Below, piece after piece: positions 1-6,953 of a stretch of 24,307 bases of DNA. The position numbers and the translations under genes were made by a program. Source of the stretch: an uncultured Clostridium sp. (GTDB taxonomy: Bacteria > Bacillota_A > Clostridia > TANB77 > CAG-508); assembly GCA_947382445.1 (NCBI GenBank), contig CANCZH010000019.1:1-24307 (forward strand). The letters are read 5' to 3'. The notes under the pieces are model-generated. The model saw only the letters and a program-made list of their open reading frames with translations. It was not told the DNA's origin and made no database searches. Position 1 is the stretch's first letter. Every line of letters begins with the position of its first letter.

Positions 1-47
1 GAGATAGACTTGGGTGACTGGAGTTCAGACGTGTGCTCTTCCGATCT
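1..47. other. Illumina adapter and index at the contig end (artefact)
   Basis: Bases 1-5 match the last bases of the P7 flow-cell adapter, 6-13 are an 8-base i7 index, and 14-47 match the 34-base TruSeq read-2 primer, which begins GTGACTGGAGTTC and ends CTTCCGATCT. The order P7 end, index, read-2 primer is that of a library molecule, not of a genome. Translated, it gives the peptide TGVQTCALPI, which is an adapter signature and not part of any DnaX. Native sequence begins at about base 48. Confidence 0.97.
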
Positions 48-1507
48 ATCAGATTATGGCAGAAAGAGTGGGACATGCATATTTATTTAATGGTGGACGT
101 GGAACAGGAAAAACATCATCTGCTAAAATTCTTGCAAGAGCAGTAAATTGTTTAAATCTCCAAGATGGAGAACCTTGCAATGAATGTGAAATATGCAAAG
201 AAATATTAAATGGTTCATTAACAGATGTTGTTGAAATGGATGCAGCATCAAACAATAGTGTAGAAGATATCAGACAAATAAGAGAAGAAGTAAACTTTCT
301 TCCAACAAAAGCAAAATACAGAGTCTATATAATAGATGAAGTACATATGCTATCAACAGGAGCATTTAATGCATTGCTAAAAACACTAGAAGAACCACCA
401 GAACATGTAAAATTTATATTAGCAACAACAGAACCACAAAAATTGCCTGCAACAATACTTTCAAGATGTCAAAGATTTGACTTTAAAAAAATATCAAATG
501 ATGACATCAAAAAAAGATTAAAAATAATAACAAACGAAATAGGAGTTAGCATTTCAGAAGAAGCACTAAATACAATAGCAGTACTATCTGAAGGAGCAAT
601 GAGAGATGGAATAAGCATACTAGAACGTTGCTTGCAAGATGGAGACACTGAGATAACAGACGAAAAAATAAAAGATCTAGTAGGAATTCCAAAATTTGAA
701 TACATATATAAAATAACCAATAGTATATTAGAAAAAGATTCATCTAGTGCTTTAGAAATAACACAAGAAATAATAGACGAAGGAAAAGACCTATATAATT
801 TCTTATGGGAAATGATAAAATACATAAAAGATGTTCTTATATTCAAATCAAAAGGAAAGATAGAATTATATAGCAAAGATGAAATGGAGAAAATAGAGAA
901 TTTAAGCCAAAAAGTAGAAAAAGAAGAACTATTTGGATTAATAAAAAATCTATCAGAAATGGAAAATGGCATTAAATGGTCAACTCAAAAAACAATAATG
1001 TTCCAAACAGGAATAATAAAATTAACAATTGAAAACAAAAGCAATGGAAACATAGACGATATAGAAAAAAGAATAGACACATTAGAAAAGAAAATTGAAT
1101 CAGGTGACATAAAAGTAAGTAAAACACAAAACATAGCACAAGCAACAGCACAAACACCTAAATCAAAAACAGAAACAAAGCCAAAAGCAAGCATAGCAAA
1201 TGTAAGCAGTACAGAATACTGGCCAAAAGTTGTAAGTAACTTAAAAAGTAAAGGAAAACTAACACTATTTACAAACTTAATAAATACAAAAGCAGTAGAG
1301 TTAAATGACTTACAAGTGGGAATAGTTGGACTAACAGCATTTGGAAAGACAGTTATAGAGCAACCTGAAAACAAACAAGAAATATCAAGAGCAATATTAG
1401 AAGAAGCAGGGAAAGAAATGCAAATAAAAGTAGAGGAAGTCCAAAACGTTATAAACAATAAGCAACAAAATGATTTTGGAATACCAATAAATATAATAGA
1501 AGAATAA
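48..1507 (+). CDS. dnaX: DNA polymerase III subunit gamma/tau, 5'-truncated
   Basis: This is the clamp-loader ATPase that opens the sliding clamp and organises the replicase. Numbering from the open frame at base 14, native residues start at Q13. Visible in order are Walker A GGRGTGKT (27-34), the four zinc-module cysteines C46, C55, C58 and C61, Walker B with D108-E109 (IIDEVHML), and the SRC arginine-finger motif at 150-152. A gamma/tau domain III follows, then a Lys/Thr/Ala-rich linker near residues 370-400 and a C-terminal domain. About 35 residues of the normal N-terminus are missing because the contig starts in adapter. It is followed after 13 bases by ybaB and then recR, the conserved dnaX-ybaB-recR arrangement of Firmicutes. 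No promoter is visible because the 5' end is absent. Confidence 0.96.
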
Positions 1508-1520
1508 GGAGGAAAATGAA

Positions 1521-1868
1521 ATGGCAAAAAGAGGTGGATTCCCAGGTGGAATTGGAGGATTTGCAGGAGGAATGAACATAAATAAACTAATGAAAGAAGC
1601 TAAAAAAATGCAAGCTGATATGGAAAAAACACAAGAGGAACTATCACAAAGAGAATTTGAAAACCAAGTAGGTGGAGGAGTTATATCAGTAAAAATAACA
1701 GGAGAAAAAGTATTAAAAGAAATAAAAATAAACAAAGAAGTAGTTGACCCAGAAGATGTAGAAACATTAGAAGATTTAATACTAACATGCATAAATGGAG
1801 CAATGCAAAAAGCAGACAGTGCAGCAAATGAAAGTATGGGAAAATTCAACATACCAGGATTAATGTAA
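1521..1868 (+). CDS. ybaB: YbaB/EbfC family nucleoid-associated protein
   Basis: This is a small DNA-binding protein of 115 residues. A Gly/Phe-rich N-terminus (GGFPGGIGGFAGGMNINKL) is followed by a helix with the family pattern MKEAKKMQADMEKTQEEL, then a beta core (VGGGVISVKITGEKVLKEIKI), and an acidic helix beginning at VDPEDVETLEDL, as in YbaB/EbfC proteins. AAGGAGG at 1506-1512 lies 8 bases before ATG 1521 and overlaps the dnaX stop, so translation is probably coupled. Members form dimers that bind DNA. The gene's place between dnaX and recR is highly conserved and supports a role in replication or recombination, although the exact function is unsettled. Confidence 0.93.
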   Translation: MAKRGGFPGGIGGFAGGMNINKLMKEAKKMQADMEKTQEELSQREFENQVGGGVISVKITGEKVLKEIKINKEVVDPEDVETLEDLILTCINGAMQKADSAANESMGKFNIPGLM

Positions 1869-1885
1869 AATAGCGAGGAAAAAAG

Positions 1886-2485
1886 ATGTCACAATATTCA
1901 CCATCAATAGAAAAATTAATAGAAAATTTTGAAAAACTACCAAGTATAGGACATAAAACAGCAATAAGATTAGCATACCACATGTTAGACCTAAGCAATG
2001 AAGAAATAGAAGAATTTACAAATTCAATACATGATGCGAAGAAAAAACTAAAATATTGTTCAACATGCTTTAACATATCAGATACAGATCCATGTCCAAT
2101 ATGTTCAAATCCTAAAAGAGACCAAAGTACAATATGTGTAGTAGAAGATGTAAGAGATATAATGGCAATGGAAAGAACACATGAATACAAAGGAGTATAT
2201 CATGTACTGCATGGAACAATATCACCAATGAATGGAATTGGACCAGACGATATAAAAATAAAAGAGCTATTAAACAGAATTAGAGATAATGAAATAAAAG
2301 AAGTAATAATAGCAACAAATCCAAGAGTTGAAGGTGAAGCAACATCAATATACCTATCAAAGCTAATAAAAGCATTTAATATAAAAGTAACAAGAATAGC
2401 ACATGGAATTCCAGTAGGAGGAGACCTAGAATATACTGATGAAATAACACTAATGAAAGCGATGGAAGGTCGCCATGAAATATAA
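1886..2485 (+). CDS. recR: Recombination mediator RecR
   Basis: RecR works with RecO (and RecF) to load RecA onto SSB-coated single-stranded DNA at gaps. The 199-residue length is typical. Visible are an N-terminal helix-hairpin-helix ([20 protein letters not shown]), the C4 zinc finger with C58, C61, C70 and C73, a Toprim domain starting [10 protein letters not shown] with acidic E87, the segment [14 protein letters not shown], and the C-terminal signature [12 protein letters not shown]. Start ATG 1886 has GAGGAAAA just upstream and follows ybaB by 17 bases. It is the last gene of the operon; a bidirectional hairpin terminator follows. Confidence 0.97.
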   Translation: MSQYSPSIEKLIENFEKLPSIGHKTAIRLAYHMLDLSNEEIEEFTNSIHDAKKKLKYCSTCFNISDTDPCPICSNPKRDQSTICVVEDVRDIMAMERTHEYKGVYHVLHGTISPMNGIGPDDIKIKELLNRIRDNEIKEVIIATNPRVEGEATSIYLSKLIKAFNIKVTRIAHGIPVGGDLEYTDEITLMKAMEGRHEI

Positions 2486-2493
2486 AAATGTCT

Positions 2494-2530
2494 AAATAAT
2501 GGTGATAAATTTTTTTATCACCATTATTTT
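2494..2530. terminator. Bidirectional terminator between recR and the convergent gene
   Basis: A perfect 16-bp stem (2494-2509 with 2514-2529) with a 4-base loop is followed by T-rich sequence on the plus strand, and by a T run a few bases beyond the stem on the minus strand. It lies exactly between the convergent 3' ends of recR and the glycosyltransferase gene, whose stop codon abuts the stem. Confidence 0.9.
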
Positions 2531-3660
2531 TATAATGTACTCATTAAAATATCACAAATATTTTTAGTAGAATCAGGTTTGGCAAGCGAAGGAATATTAT
2601 TACGCATTTCTTCAATTCTCTCTGGATGCCTATACAAATTCTTCAAGATCCTAGCAATATTATCTTCTTTTTTTATCCAAACAGCTACACCATTCTTAAC
2701 AAGAAATTCTGCATTTTCTTCCTCTTGACCAGGAATAGGATTAATAATAACTATTGGCAAATTAGAAACTAAACTTTCTGTTGTAGTAAGACCACCAGGT
2801 TTAGTTATAACAATATTAGAAATACTCATAAGTTCAGGAACCTTATCAGTATAATCCAAAACTACAACCCTATCAGAAACACCATACAAATCAACCAAAG
2901 TATGGAACTTTTCGTTCATTTTTTTATTTCTACCAGAAATAGCAACAATTTGAAAATTCTTAAATAACCTAATTAAAGCTCTAAAAACAAGATGAGTTCT
3001 CTTGCGACCCAAACCAAATTCACCACCAGCGAAAAACAAAACAGTAGTCTTGTTAGGATCTAAATTAAAATCATTATAAATTTTTTCACTATCAAAATTT
3101 TCACTAAATCTCTTAGAAAGAGGAATACCAGTTACAAAAATTTTAAAATCAGAAATTCCTTCATTAGATAAAGCATCTTTAATTTCACTATTAGCAACAA
3201 AAAAATAATCAATAAACTCTGAATTAACAGTCCATTGAGAATGCGGAGCCATATCAGTTAAAACAGTAGCAATTTTACAAGAAATTTTTTTCTTCTTTTT
3301 TAAAACTGTACACATCTGATTAGAAAAAGGATGAGTAGAAATAACCAAATCAGGATTAAAATCCTGTAAAATATTATTCAACTTTCTAGCCATCAATTTA
3401 TTAGAAGTAGTTGAGATTTTTGCCAAAGCACCGTGGTCAGAATTATTATAAACACGTTTCCACATCCAAGGAGCTTTTTTAGCCATTTCTTTATAAGCTG
3501 TTGTAGACAACTTATTAAGATATTTATTAATATATTCAACACAATCAACCATCATAGTTTCACAATCAGGATAATTGTCATCTAAATAACTTTTTATAGC
3601 TTTTGCAGCAGCAAGATGACCACCGCCATAAGCACCGTAAAAAATAAGAACTTTTTTCAT
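2530..3660 (-). CDS. UgtP-like processive diacylglycerol glucosyltransferase (GT28, MGDG-synthase type)
   Basis: The 376-residue protein has the two-domain GT-B layout. The N-terminal MGDG-synthase domain begins MKKVLIFYGAYGGGHLAAAKAI, with the GGGH loop, and includes ISTHPFSNQM and VLTDMAPHSQW. The C-terminal glycosyltransferase-28 domain has FFAGGEFGLG and the nucleotide-sugar binding segment ITKPGGLTTTESL. Family members move glucose or galactose from UDP-sugar to diacylglycerol on the inner membrane face, giving glycolipids and the lipoteichoic-acid anchor. AGGAGA lies 7 bases before the start on the minus strand. It stands alone, divergent from ypeB. MurG is the nearest alternative, but the MGDG-type N-terminus argues against it. 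The sugar donor cannot be told from sequence. Confidence 0.88.
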   Translation of the reverse strand: MKKVLIFYGAYGGGHLAAAKAIKSYLDDNYPDCETMMVDCVEYINKYLNKLSTTAYKEMAKKAPWMWKRVYNNSDHGALAKISTTSNKLMARKLNNILQDFNPDLVISTHPFSNQMCTVLKKKKKISCKIATVLTDMAPHSQWTVNSEFIDYFFVANSEIKDALSNEGISDFKIFVTGIPLSKRFSENFDSEKIYNDFNLDPNKTTVLFFAGGEFGLGRKRTHLVFRALIRLFKNFQIVAISGRNKKMNEKFHTLVDLYGVSDRVVVLDYTDKVPELMSISNIVITKPGGLTTTESLVSNLPIVIINPIPGQEEENAEFLVKNGVAVWIKKEDNIARILKNLYRHPERIEEMRNNIPSLAKPDSTKNICDILMSTL

Positions 3661-3685
3661 AAATAAATCTCCTATAACGAAAAAA

Positions 3686-3714
3686 ATTATAACACAAAAA
3701 ATAAAAAAAGTGAA
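3686..3714 (-). promoter_or_regulatory. Predicted sigma-A promoter of the glycosyltransferase gene
   Basis: On the minus strand TTCACT, a 17-base spacer and TATAAT lie 26 bases upstream of the start codon, with a TG one base before the -10 (extended -10). Confidence 0.65.
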
Positions 3715-3760
3715 TAAAAAGGAAATAATAAAGAAAAAATAGAATCAGAAGGTGAGAATT

Positions 3761-5119
3761 ATGAAAAATAAACAAACATTAAAATCAAGAATCTGCATAG
3801 GAACAATATTAATTTTGATAATCATTATAGGAATGCTATTATACAAAATGTATAATATGCAAACAGATACAAAAAACGAACAAAATACATCATATGATAT
3901 GGCATTCTATCAATTAATAGACTATGTGGAAAATGTGGAAAACTTTCTTGCAAAATCAACAATATCCACAAGTAGTGAAGCAGGAGCAGAAACATTAACA
4001 CATGTTTGGAGAGAAGCAGACTTAGCAGTAAACTGTTTATCACAATTACCACTAAACATAGAACAACTAAACAAAACAGCGAAATTTCTAAATCAAGTAA
4101 GTGAATACAGTTATTCATTATCAAGAAAAAACATATATAAAGAAGAATTAAAACAAGAAGATTTAGATAATTTAAAAGAATTGCACAAATATAGCTTAGA
4201 ACTAAAAAATAACTTAAATGACATAGCCGATATGTTAAGTAGTGGACAAATAGCGTGGCAAGAAGTAAAAAACAATGACTCAGATTACACAAGACAAGTT
4301 GATAGTATTTCACAAGTATCATTCACAGATATAGACAACAATTTTAACGAATTTGCAGGACTAATATATGATGGAGCATTCTCAGAACACATAGAATTAG
4401 CAGAGAAAAAAGGATTACCAGACCAAGAAATATCAGAAGAAGAAGCGGAAAATATAATAAAAGAAATATATAAAGACAAAATAGAAAACATAGAAAAAAA
4501 TGGGCTAATAGAACAAGGAAATATAGCAGTATACCAATTTGAAGTAAAAGAAAAAGAACAAGAAGAAAAAGCATATATATCAATTTCTAAAAAAGGCGGA
4601 AAAATAGTAATATTAAATAAAAATAGAGAAGTAATAGAAGAAAATATATCAAGAGATGAAGCAAATAAAATAGGAAAAGACTTCTTAAATAATATAGGGT
4701 ATCCGAATATGATAGAAACATATTTTCAAACACAAGAAAATATAATAACAATAAACTATGTTTATGAACAAAACAAAATAGCAGTATATCCAGACCTAAT
4801 AAAAGTAAAAATAGCATTAGATGATGGAGAAGTTTTAGGAATAGAATCAACAGGATATCTAAATTCACACACAGAAAGAACAGATACAAGAGCAATAATA
4901 ACAAAAGAACAAGCAAAAGCAAAGTTAAATCCAAAACTAGAAATACAAAGTGAAAAATTAGCAATAATTCCAACAGAATGGAAAACAGAAATACTATGTT
5001 ATGAATTTAAAGGAAAAGTAGATGAGACAGAATTTTTAGTATATATAAATGCAGCAAATGGAAGAGAAGAAAACATTTTAGTAATAATAGAAACACCAGG
5101 TGGAATATTAACAATGTAA
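3761..5119 (+). CDS. ypeB: Germination protein YpeB
   Basis: YpeB is a spore inner-membrane protein needed for assembly and stability of the cortex-lytic enzyme SleB. Here the protein has a basic N-terminus, one membrane segment (about residues 11-30), then the YpeB helical domain. That domain carries the family pattern THVWREADLAVNCLSQLPL and a following TAKFLNQVSEYSYSLSRKN. A C-terminal region of repeated PepSY-like modules comes next (SEEEAENIIKEIY, SRDEANKIGKDFL, TKEQAKAKLNPKL). I chose ATG 3761 over an in-frame GTG at 3752 because AAGGTGAG sits 5-6 bases before 3761 and the GTG lies inside it. sleB, the usual neighbour, is not in the window. The gene implies that the lineage forms spores, or recently did. 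Confidence 0.9.
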   Translation: MKNKQTLKSRICIGTILILIIIIGMLLYKMYNMQTDTKNEQNTSYDMAFYQLIDYVENVENFLAKSTISTSSEAGAETLTHVWREADLAVNCLSQLPLNIEQLNKTAKFLNQVSEYSYSLSRKNIYKEELKQEDLDNLKELHKYSLELKNNLNDIADMLSSGQIAWQEVKNNDSDYTRQVDSISQVSFTDIDNNFNEFAGLIYDGAFSEHIELAEKKGLPDQEISEEEAENIIKEIYKDKIENIEKNGLIEQGNIAVYQFEVKEKEQEEKAYISISKKGGKIVILNKNREVIEENISRDEANKIGKDFLNNIGYPNMIETYFQTQENIITINYVYEQNKIAVYPDLIKVKIALDDGEVLGIESTGYLNSHTERTDTRAIITKEQAKAKLNPKLEIQSEKLAIIPTEWKTEILCYEFKGKVDETEFLVYINAANGREENILVIIETPGGILTM

Positions 5120-5122
5120 AAC

Positions 5123-5151
5123 AAAAGCTAGGAATAAAATCCTAGCTTTTT
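5123..5151 (+). terminator. Terminator after ypeB
   Basis: An 11-bp perfect stem (5123-5133 with 5140-5150), loop ATAAAA, ends in a short T run and begins 4 bases after the ypeB stop. Confidence 0.88.
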
Positions 5152-5179
5152 GATGTCGAAATATGTATTACGATTTTCA

Positions 5180-5208
5180 TTGATATGAAGCCAAACTCAT
5201 GATATATT
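5180..5208 (+). promoter_or_regulatory. Promoter of the 39-residue peptide mRNA
   Basis: TTGATA (5180-5185), a 17-base spacer and TATATT (5203-5208), with TGA directly before the -10 as in extended -10 promoters. The start point would be near 5214-5216, that is, exactly at the left arm of the long-range inverted repeat. Confidence 0.72.
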
Positions 5209-5248
5209 TTCAAATAGGAAATGAATGAGAAATAAGCAGATGTGGTTT

Positions 5249-5270
5249 GCCTCTGGCAAGGAGGTGAGGC
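5249..5270 (+). promoter_or_regulatory. Shine-Dalgarno hairpin of the small peptide gene
   Basis: GCCTC (5249-5253) can pair with GAGGC (5266-5270), and the loop holds AAGGAGGTGA, an almost full anti-16S match. An alternative pairing of TTGCC with GGCAA (5247-5251 with 5255-5259) would release or rearrange it. Competing structures at a very strong ribosome-binding site are typical of type I toxin mRNAs. Confidence 0.55.
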
Positions 5271-5272
5271 TT

Positions 5273-5392
5273 ATGATAGAAACATATTTAATAGAAACAA
5301 TATACATATTATTTTATGCACTACTAGGAATAACTATCACTGCCACTACCTTAATTATAATTATAACAATAATTTTGAGTAGAAGCAAATAA
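5273..5392 (+). CDS. 39-residue single-span membrane peptide, candidate type I toxin
   Basis: The peptide starts MIETYLIETIYILFYALLG, continues as an unbroken Thr/Ile-rich hydrophobic stretch to about residue 35, and ends in the basic tail SRSK. This is the architecture of type I toxins, which insert in and depolarise the membrane. ATG 5273 has AAGGAGGTGA at 5259-5268, ideal spacing. The gene has its own promoter at 5180-5208, sits inside nested inverted repeats, and is faced by a predicted antisense RNA. I do not recognise its sequence family; it does not resemble the Fst, TxpA/BsrG or Ldr peptides I know. It could instead be a regulatory small membrane protein. The call rests on locus architecture, not on homology. 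Confidence 0.65.
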   Translation: MIETYLIETIYILFYALLGITITATTLIIIITIILSRSK

Positions 5393-5397
5393 CCCAA

Positions 5398-5481
5398 TAA
5401 AAAACAGACACATCTGTAAACTTGACGGTTAGATGTGTCTATTATGACCGGCAAACCACGTTTGTGGCTCTCCATTTCCTA
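5398..5481 (-). ncRNA. Predicted antisense RNA, candidate type I antitoxin
   Basis: A minus-strand promoter (TTGACT-17-TAAACT) would start RNA near 5480, and a hairpin followed by a T run would stop it near 5398, giving about 80 nt. This RNA is fully complementary to the 3' end of the small-peptide mRNA. Because of the inverted repeats, it also begins with almost the same bases as that mRNA (AGGAAATG, then GTGGTTTGCC). It therefore could displace the mRNA's own end-to-end pairing. The evidence is structural only. Confidence 0.5.
5399..5440 (-). terminator. Terminator of the predicted antisense RNA
   Basis: A perfect 10-bp stem AGACACATCT with AGATGTGTCT (5406-5415 with 5431-5440). On the minus strand it is followed directly by GTTTTTT. 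On the plus strand no T run follows, so it is oriented to stop minus-strand transcription. Confidence 0.72.
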
Positions 5482-5486
5482 TATTT

Positions 5487-5515
5487 AGTTTACTATGATA
5501 AAAACTAAAAGTCAA
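5487..5515 (-). promoter_or_regulatory. Promoter of the predicted antisense RNA
   Basis: On the minus strand TTGACT (5515-5510), a 17-base spacer and TAAACT (5492-5487). The -35 is strong and the -10 moderate. Confidence 0.5.
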
Positions 5516-5524
5516 CTAAAACTA

Positions 5525-5554
5525 TTCGACATAATTTTATAAATGTGATAAAAT
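5525..5554 (+). promoter_or_regulatory. Promoter of the pgeF-udg-addB operon
   Basis: TTCGAC, an 18-base spacer and TAAAAT, with TGA directly before the -10. It is 20 bases upstream of the pgeF start codon. Confidence 0.6.
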
Positions 5555-5574
5555 CACAAAAAAGGAGTTCATAA

Positions 5575-6366
5575 ATGAGAGATTTAAGTAATGAAAACAT
5601 AATACAAACAAGTAAAAATGGCATAAACTACATACAATTTAAAAAACTTCTAGAACTAGGAATAAAACATGCATACTCATTGAAAAGCGAAAATATAGAA
5701 ATACGAAAAAAATGTGTAAATCCTGAAAAAGAAAAAGAAAGCTATGAAAAACTATGTAATTCAATTGAATTAGATATAAATAACTTAAGTAGACCAGACC
5801 AACAACACACAGATAAAGTTGAAATAATAAACAAAGTATGCACAAGAGAAGAGCTTAAAGAAACAGACGGATTAATAACAAACCAAAAAAACATAATATT
5901 AGCAACAACAAATGCAGATTGCATTTTATATTTAATATATGATCCAAAAAACAAAGTAATAGCAAATGTGCACTCAGGATGGAGAGGCTCATATCAAAGA
6001 ATAGTTGAAAAAGCAATAGAAAAAATGGTATCAGAATTTAGAAGTAATCCTGAAGATATAATAATTTGTATTTGCCCAAGTATAAGAAGATGTTGTTTTG
6101 AAGTAAATAAAGACGTAAAAGAAATGTTTCAAGAAAAATTTTCATTTATTGAAGAACTAGATAAATTCATAATAAATGGATACATAGAAAATAAATTCTA
6201 TATAGACACAGTAGGAATAAACAATTGCTTACTACAAAACAAAGGAATAAAAAGAGAAAATATATATGATTCTGGATTATGTAGTGTATGTAACAGCGAT
6301 CTGGTACATTCATACAGAGTAGAAAAAAGTGAATTTAAATTAGCAACAGCAATAATAAGTTTATAA
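5575..6366 (+). CDS. pgeF: Peptidoglycan editing factor / multicopper polyphenol oxidase-like (YfiH, LACC1 family)
   Basis: The 263-residue protein carries the family's zinc site: H78 (QQHTDKV), C116 (TNADC) and H133 (HSGWRG). The 17-residue gap between the last two equals that in E. coli YfiH. The conserved CPSIRRCCFEV segment (from about C167) follows. Family members act on nucleosides (adenosine phosphorylase/deaminase activity in LACC1 and bacterial relatives); the E. coli protein has also been linked to removing misincorporated amino acids from cell-wall precursors. Start ATG 5575 has AAGGAG 7 bases upstream. It heads an operon with udg (28-base gap) and addB. Confidence 0.9.
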   Translation: MRDLSNENIIQTSKNGINYIQFKKLLELGIKHAYSLKSENIEIRKKCVNPEKEKESYEKLCNSIELDINNLSRPDQQHTDKVEIINKVCTREELKETDGLITNQKNIILATTNADCILYLIYDPKNKVIANVHSGWRGSYQRIVEKAIEKMVSEFRSNPEDIIICICPSIRRCCFEVNKDVKEMFQEKFSFIEELDKFIINGYIENKFYIDTVGINNCLLQNKGIKRENIYDSGLCSVCNSDLVHSYRVEKSEFKLATAIISL

Positions 6367-6394
6367 AAATAAATAACATAGGATGTGAAAATAA

Positions 6395-6940
6395 ATGGTA
6401 GAAAGTTTTGAAGAATTAGAAGAAAAAATAAAAGATTGCAATAAATGTAAGTTATGTAATAACAGAAATAACATAGTATTAGGCACAGGAAATAGAGAAG
6501 CAAAAATAATGTTCATAGGCGAAGGACCCGGAGCAGATGAAGATATTCAAGGAATTCCATTTGTAGGAAAAGCAGGAAAATTAATGGACCAAGCATTCAA
6601 AGGAATTGGAATAGAAAGAGAAAATGTATATATAGCCAATATAGTAAAATGCAGACCACCACAAAACAGAAATCCTGAACAAGATGAAATAGATAGTTGC
6701 TTAGACTATCTAAGAGCACAAGTGCTTTTAGTAAAACCAGAAATAATTGTATTATTAGGAAGTGTTGCACTAAAAGCTATTTTAGGAAAAGAATATTCAA
6801 TTACAAGTTCGAGAGGAAAATGGATAGAAAGAAAAGGAATAAAATATATGCCAACATTTCATCCAGCAGCATTACTAAGAGATGAAGCAAAAAAAATCAG
6901 TTTTTGGAAAGACTTAAAAGAAGTAAAAAAATACATATAA
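6395..6940 (+). CDS. Family 4 uracil-DNA glycosylase (4Fe-4S)
   Basis: This enzyme removes uracil from DNA, the first step of base excision repair of deaminated cytosine. The 181-residue protein has four cysteines in the positions used for the 4Fe-4S cluster of family 4 enzymes: C15, C18, C86 (VKCRPP) and C102. Motif A is GEGPGADED from residue 42 and motif B is HPAALL from H156. It is cytosolic. The ribosome-binding site (GGATGTGA) is weak, and the gene lies between pgeF and addB with gaps of 28 and 13 bases, so it is probably co-transcribed. C21 is a further cysteine near the cluster pair and could substitute for C18. Confidence 0.94.
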   Translation: MVESFEELEEKIKDCNKCKLCNNRNNIVLGTGNREAKIMFIGEGPGADEDIQGIPFVGKAGKLMDQAFKGIGIERENVYIANIVKCRPPQNRNPEQDEIDSCLDYLRAQVLLVKPEIIVLLGSVALKAILGKEYSITSSRGKWIERKGIKYMPTFHPAALLRDEAKKISFWKDLKEVKKYI

Positions 6941-6953
6941 GAAGGAAAATAAA

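Larger units (their letters stand above)
5214..5482. repeat. Nested long-range inverted repeats around a small peptide gene
   Basis: Two perfect 10-base pairs of arms are nested. 5214-5223 (ATAGGAAATG) pairs with 5473-5482, and 5242-5251 (GTGGTTTGCC) pairs with 5450-5459. In the plus-strand transcript they would join the 5' and 3' ends, with the Shine-Dalgarno sequence and the whole small ORF in the closed loop. No target-site duplication flanks the outer arms, so a transposon-like origin is not supported. Confidence 0.8.

Noticed and set aside
480..520. A-rich runs in dnaX that could act as the slippery site for a gamma/tau programmed -1 frameshift
   Set aside because: The runs near residues 155-167 are out of the A-AAA-AAG phase and lie far upstream of where the gamma form should end; such runs are common in this AT-rich sequence.
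469..1527. Long open frames antisense to dnaX and to many other genes
   Set aside because: They are by-products of AT-rich coding sequence: they encode Ile/Leu/Phe/Ser-rich products without ribosome-binding sites or recognisable motifs.
5214..5482. Terminal inverted repeats as a MITE or small insertion element
   Set aside because: There is no flanking target duplication, and the arms coincide with predicted transcript ends, a strong ribosome-binding site and an ORF, which fits an RNA-based module better.
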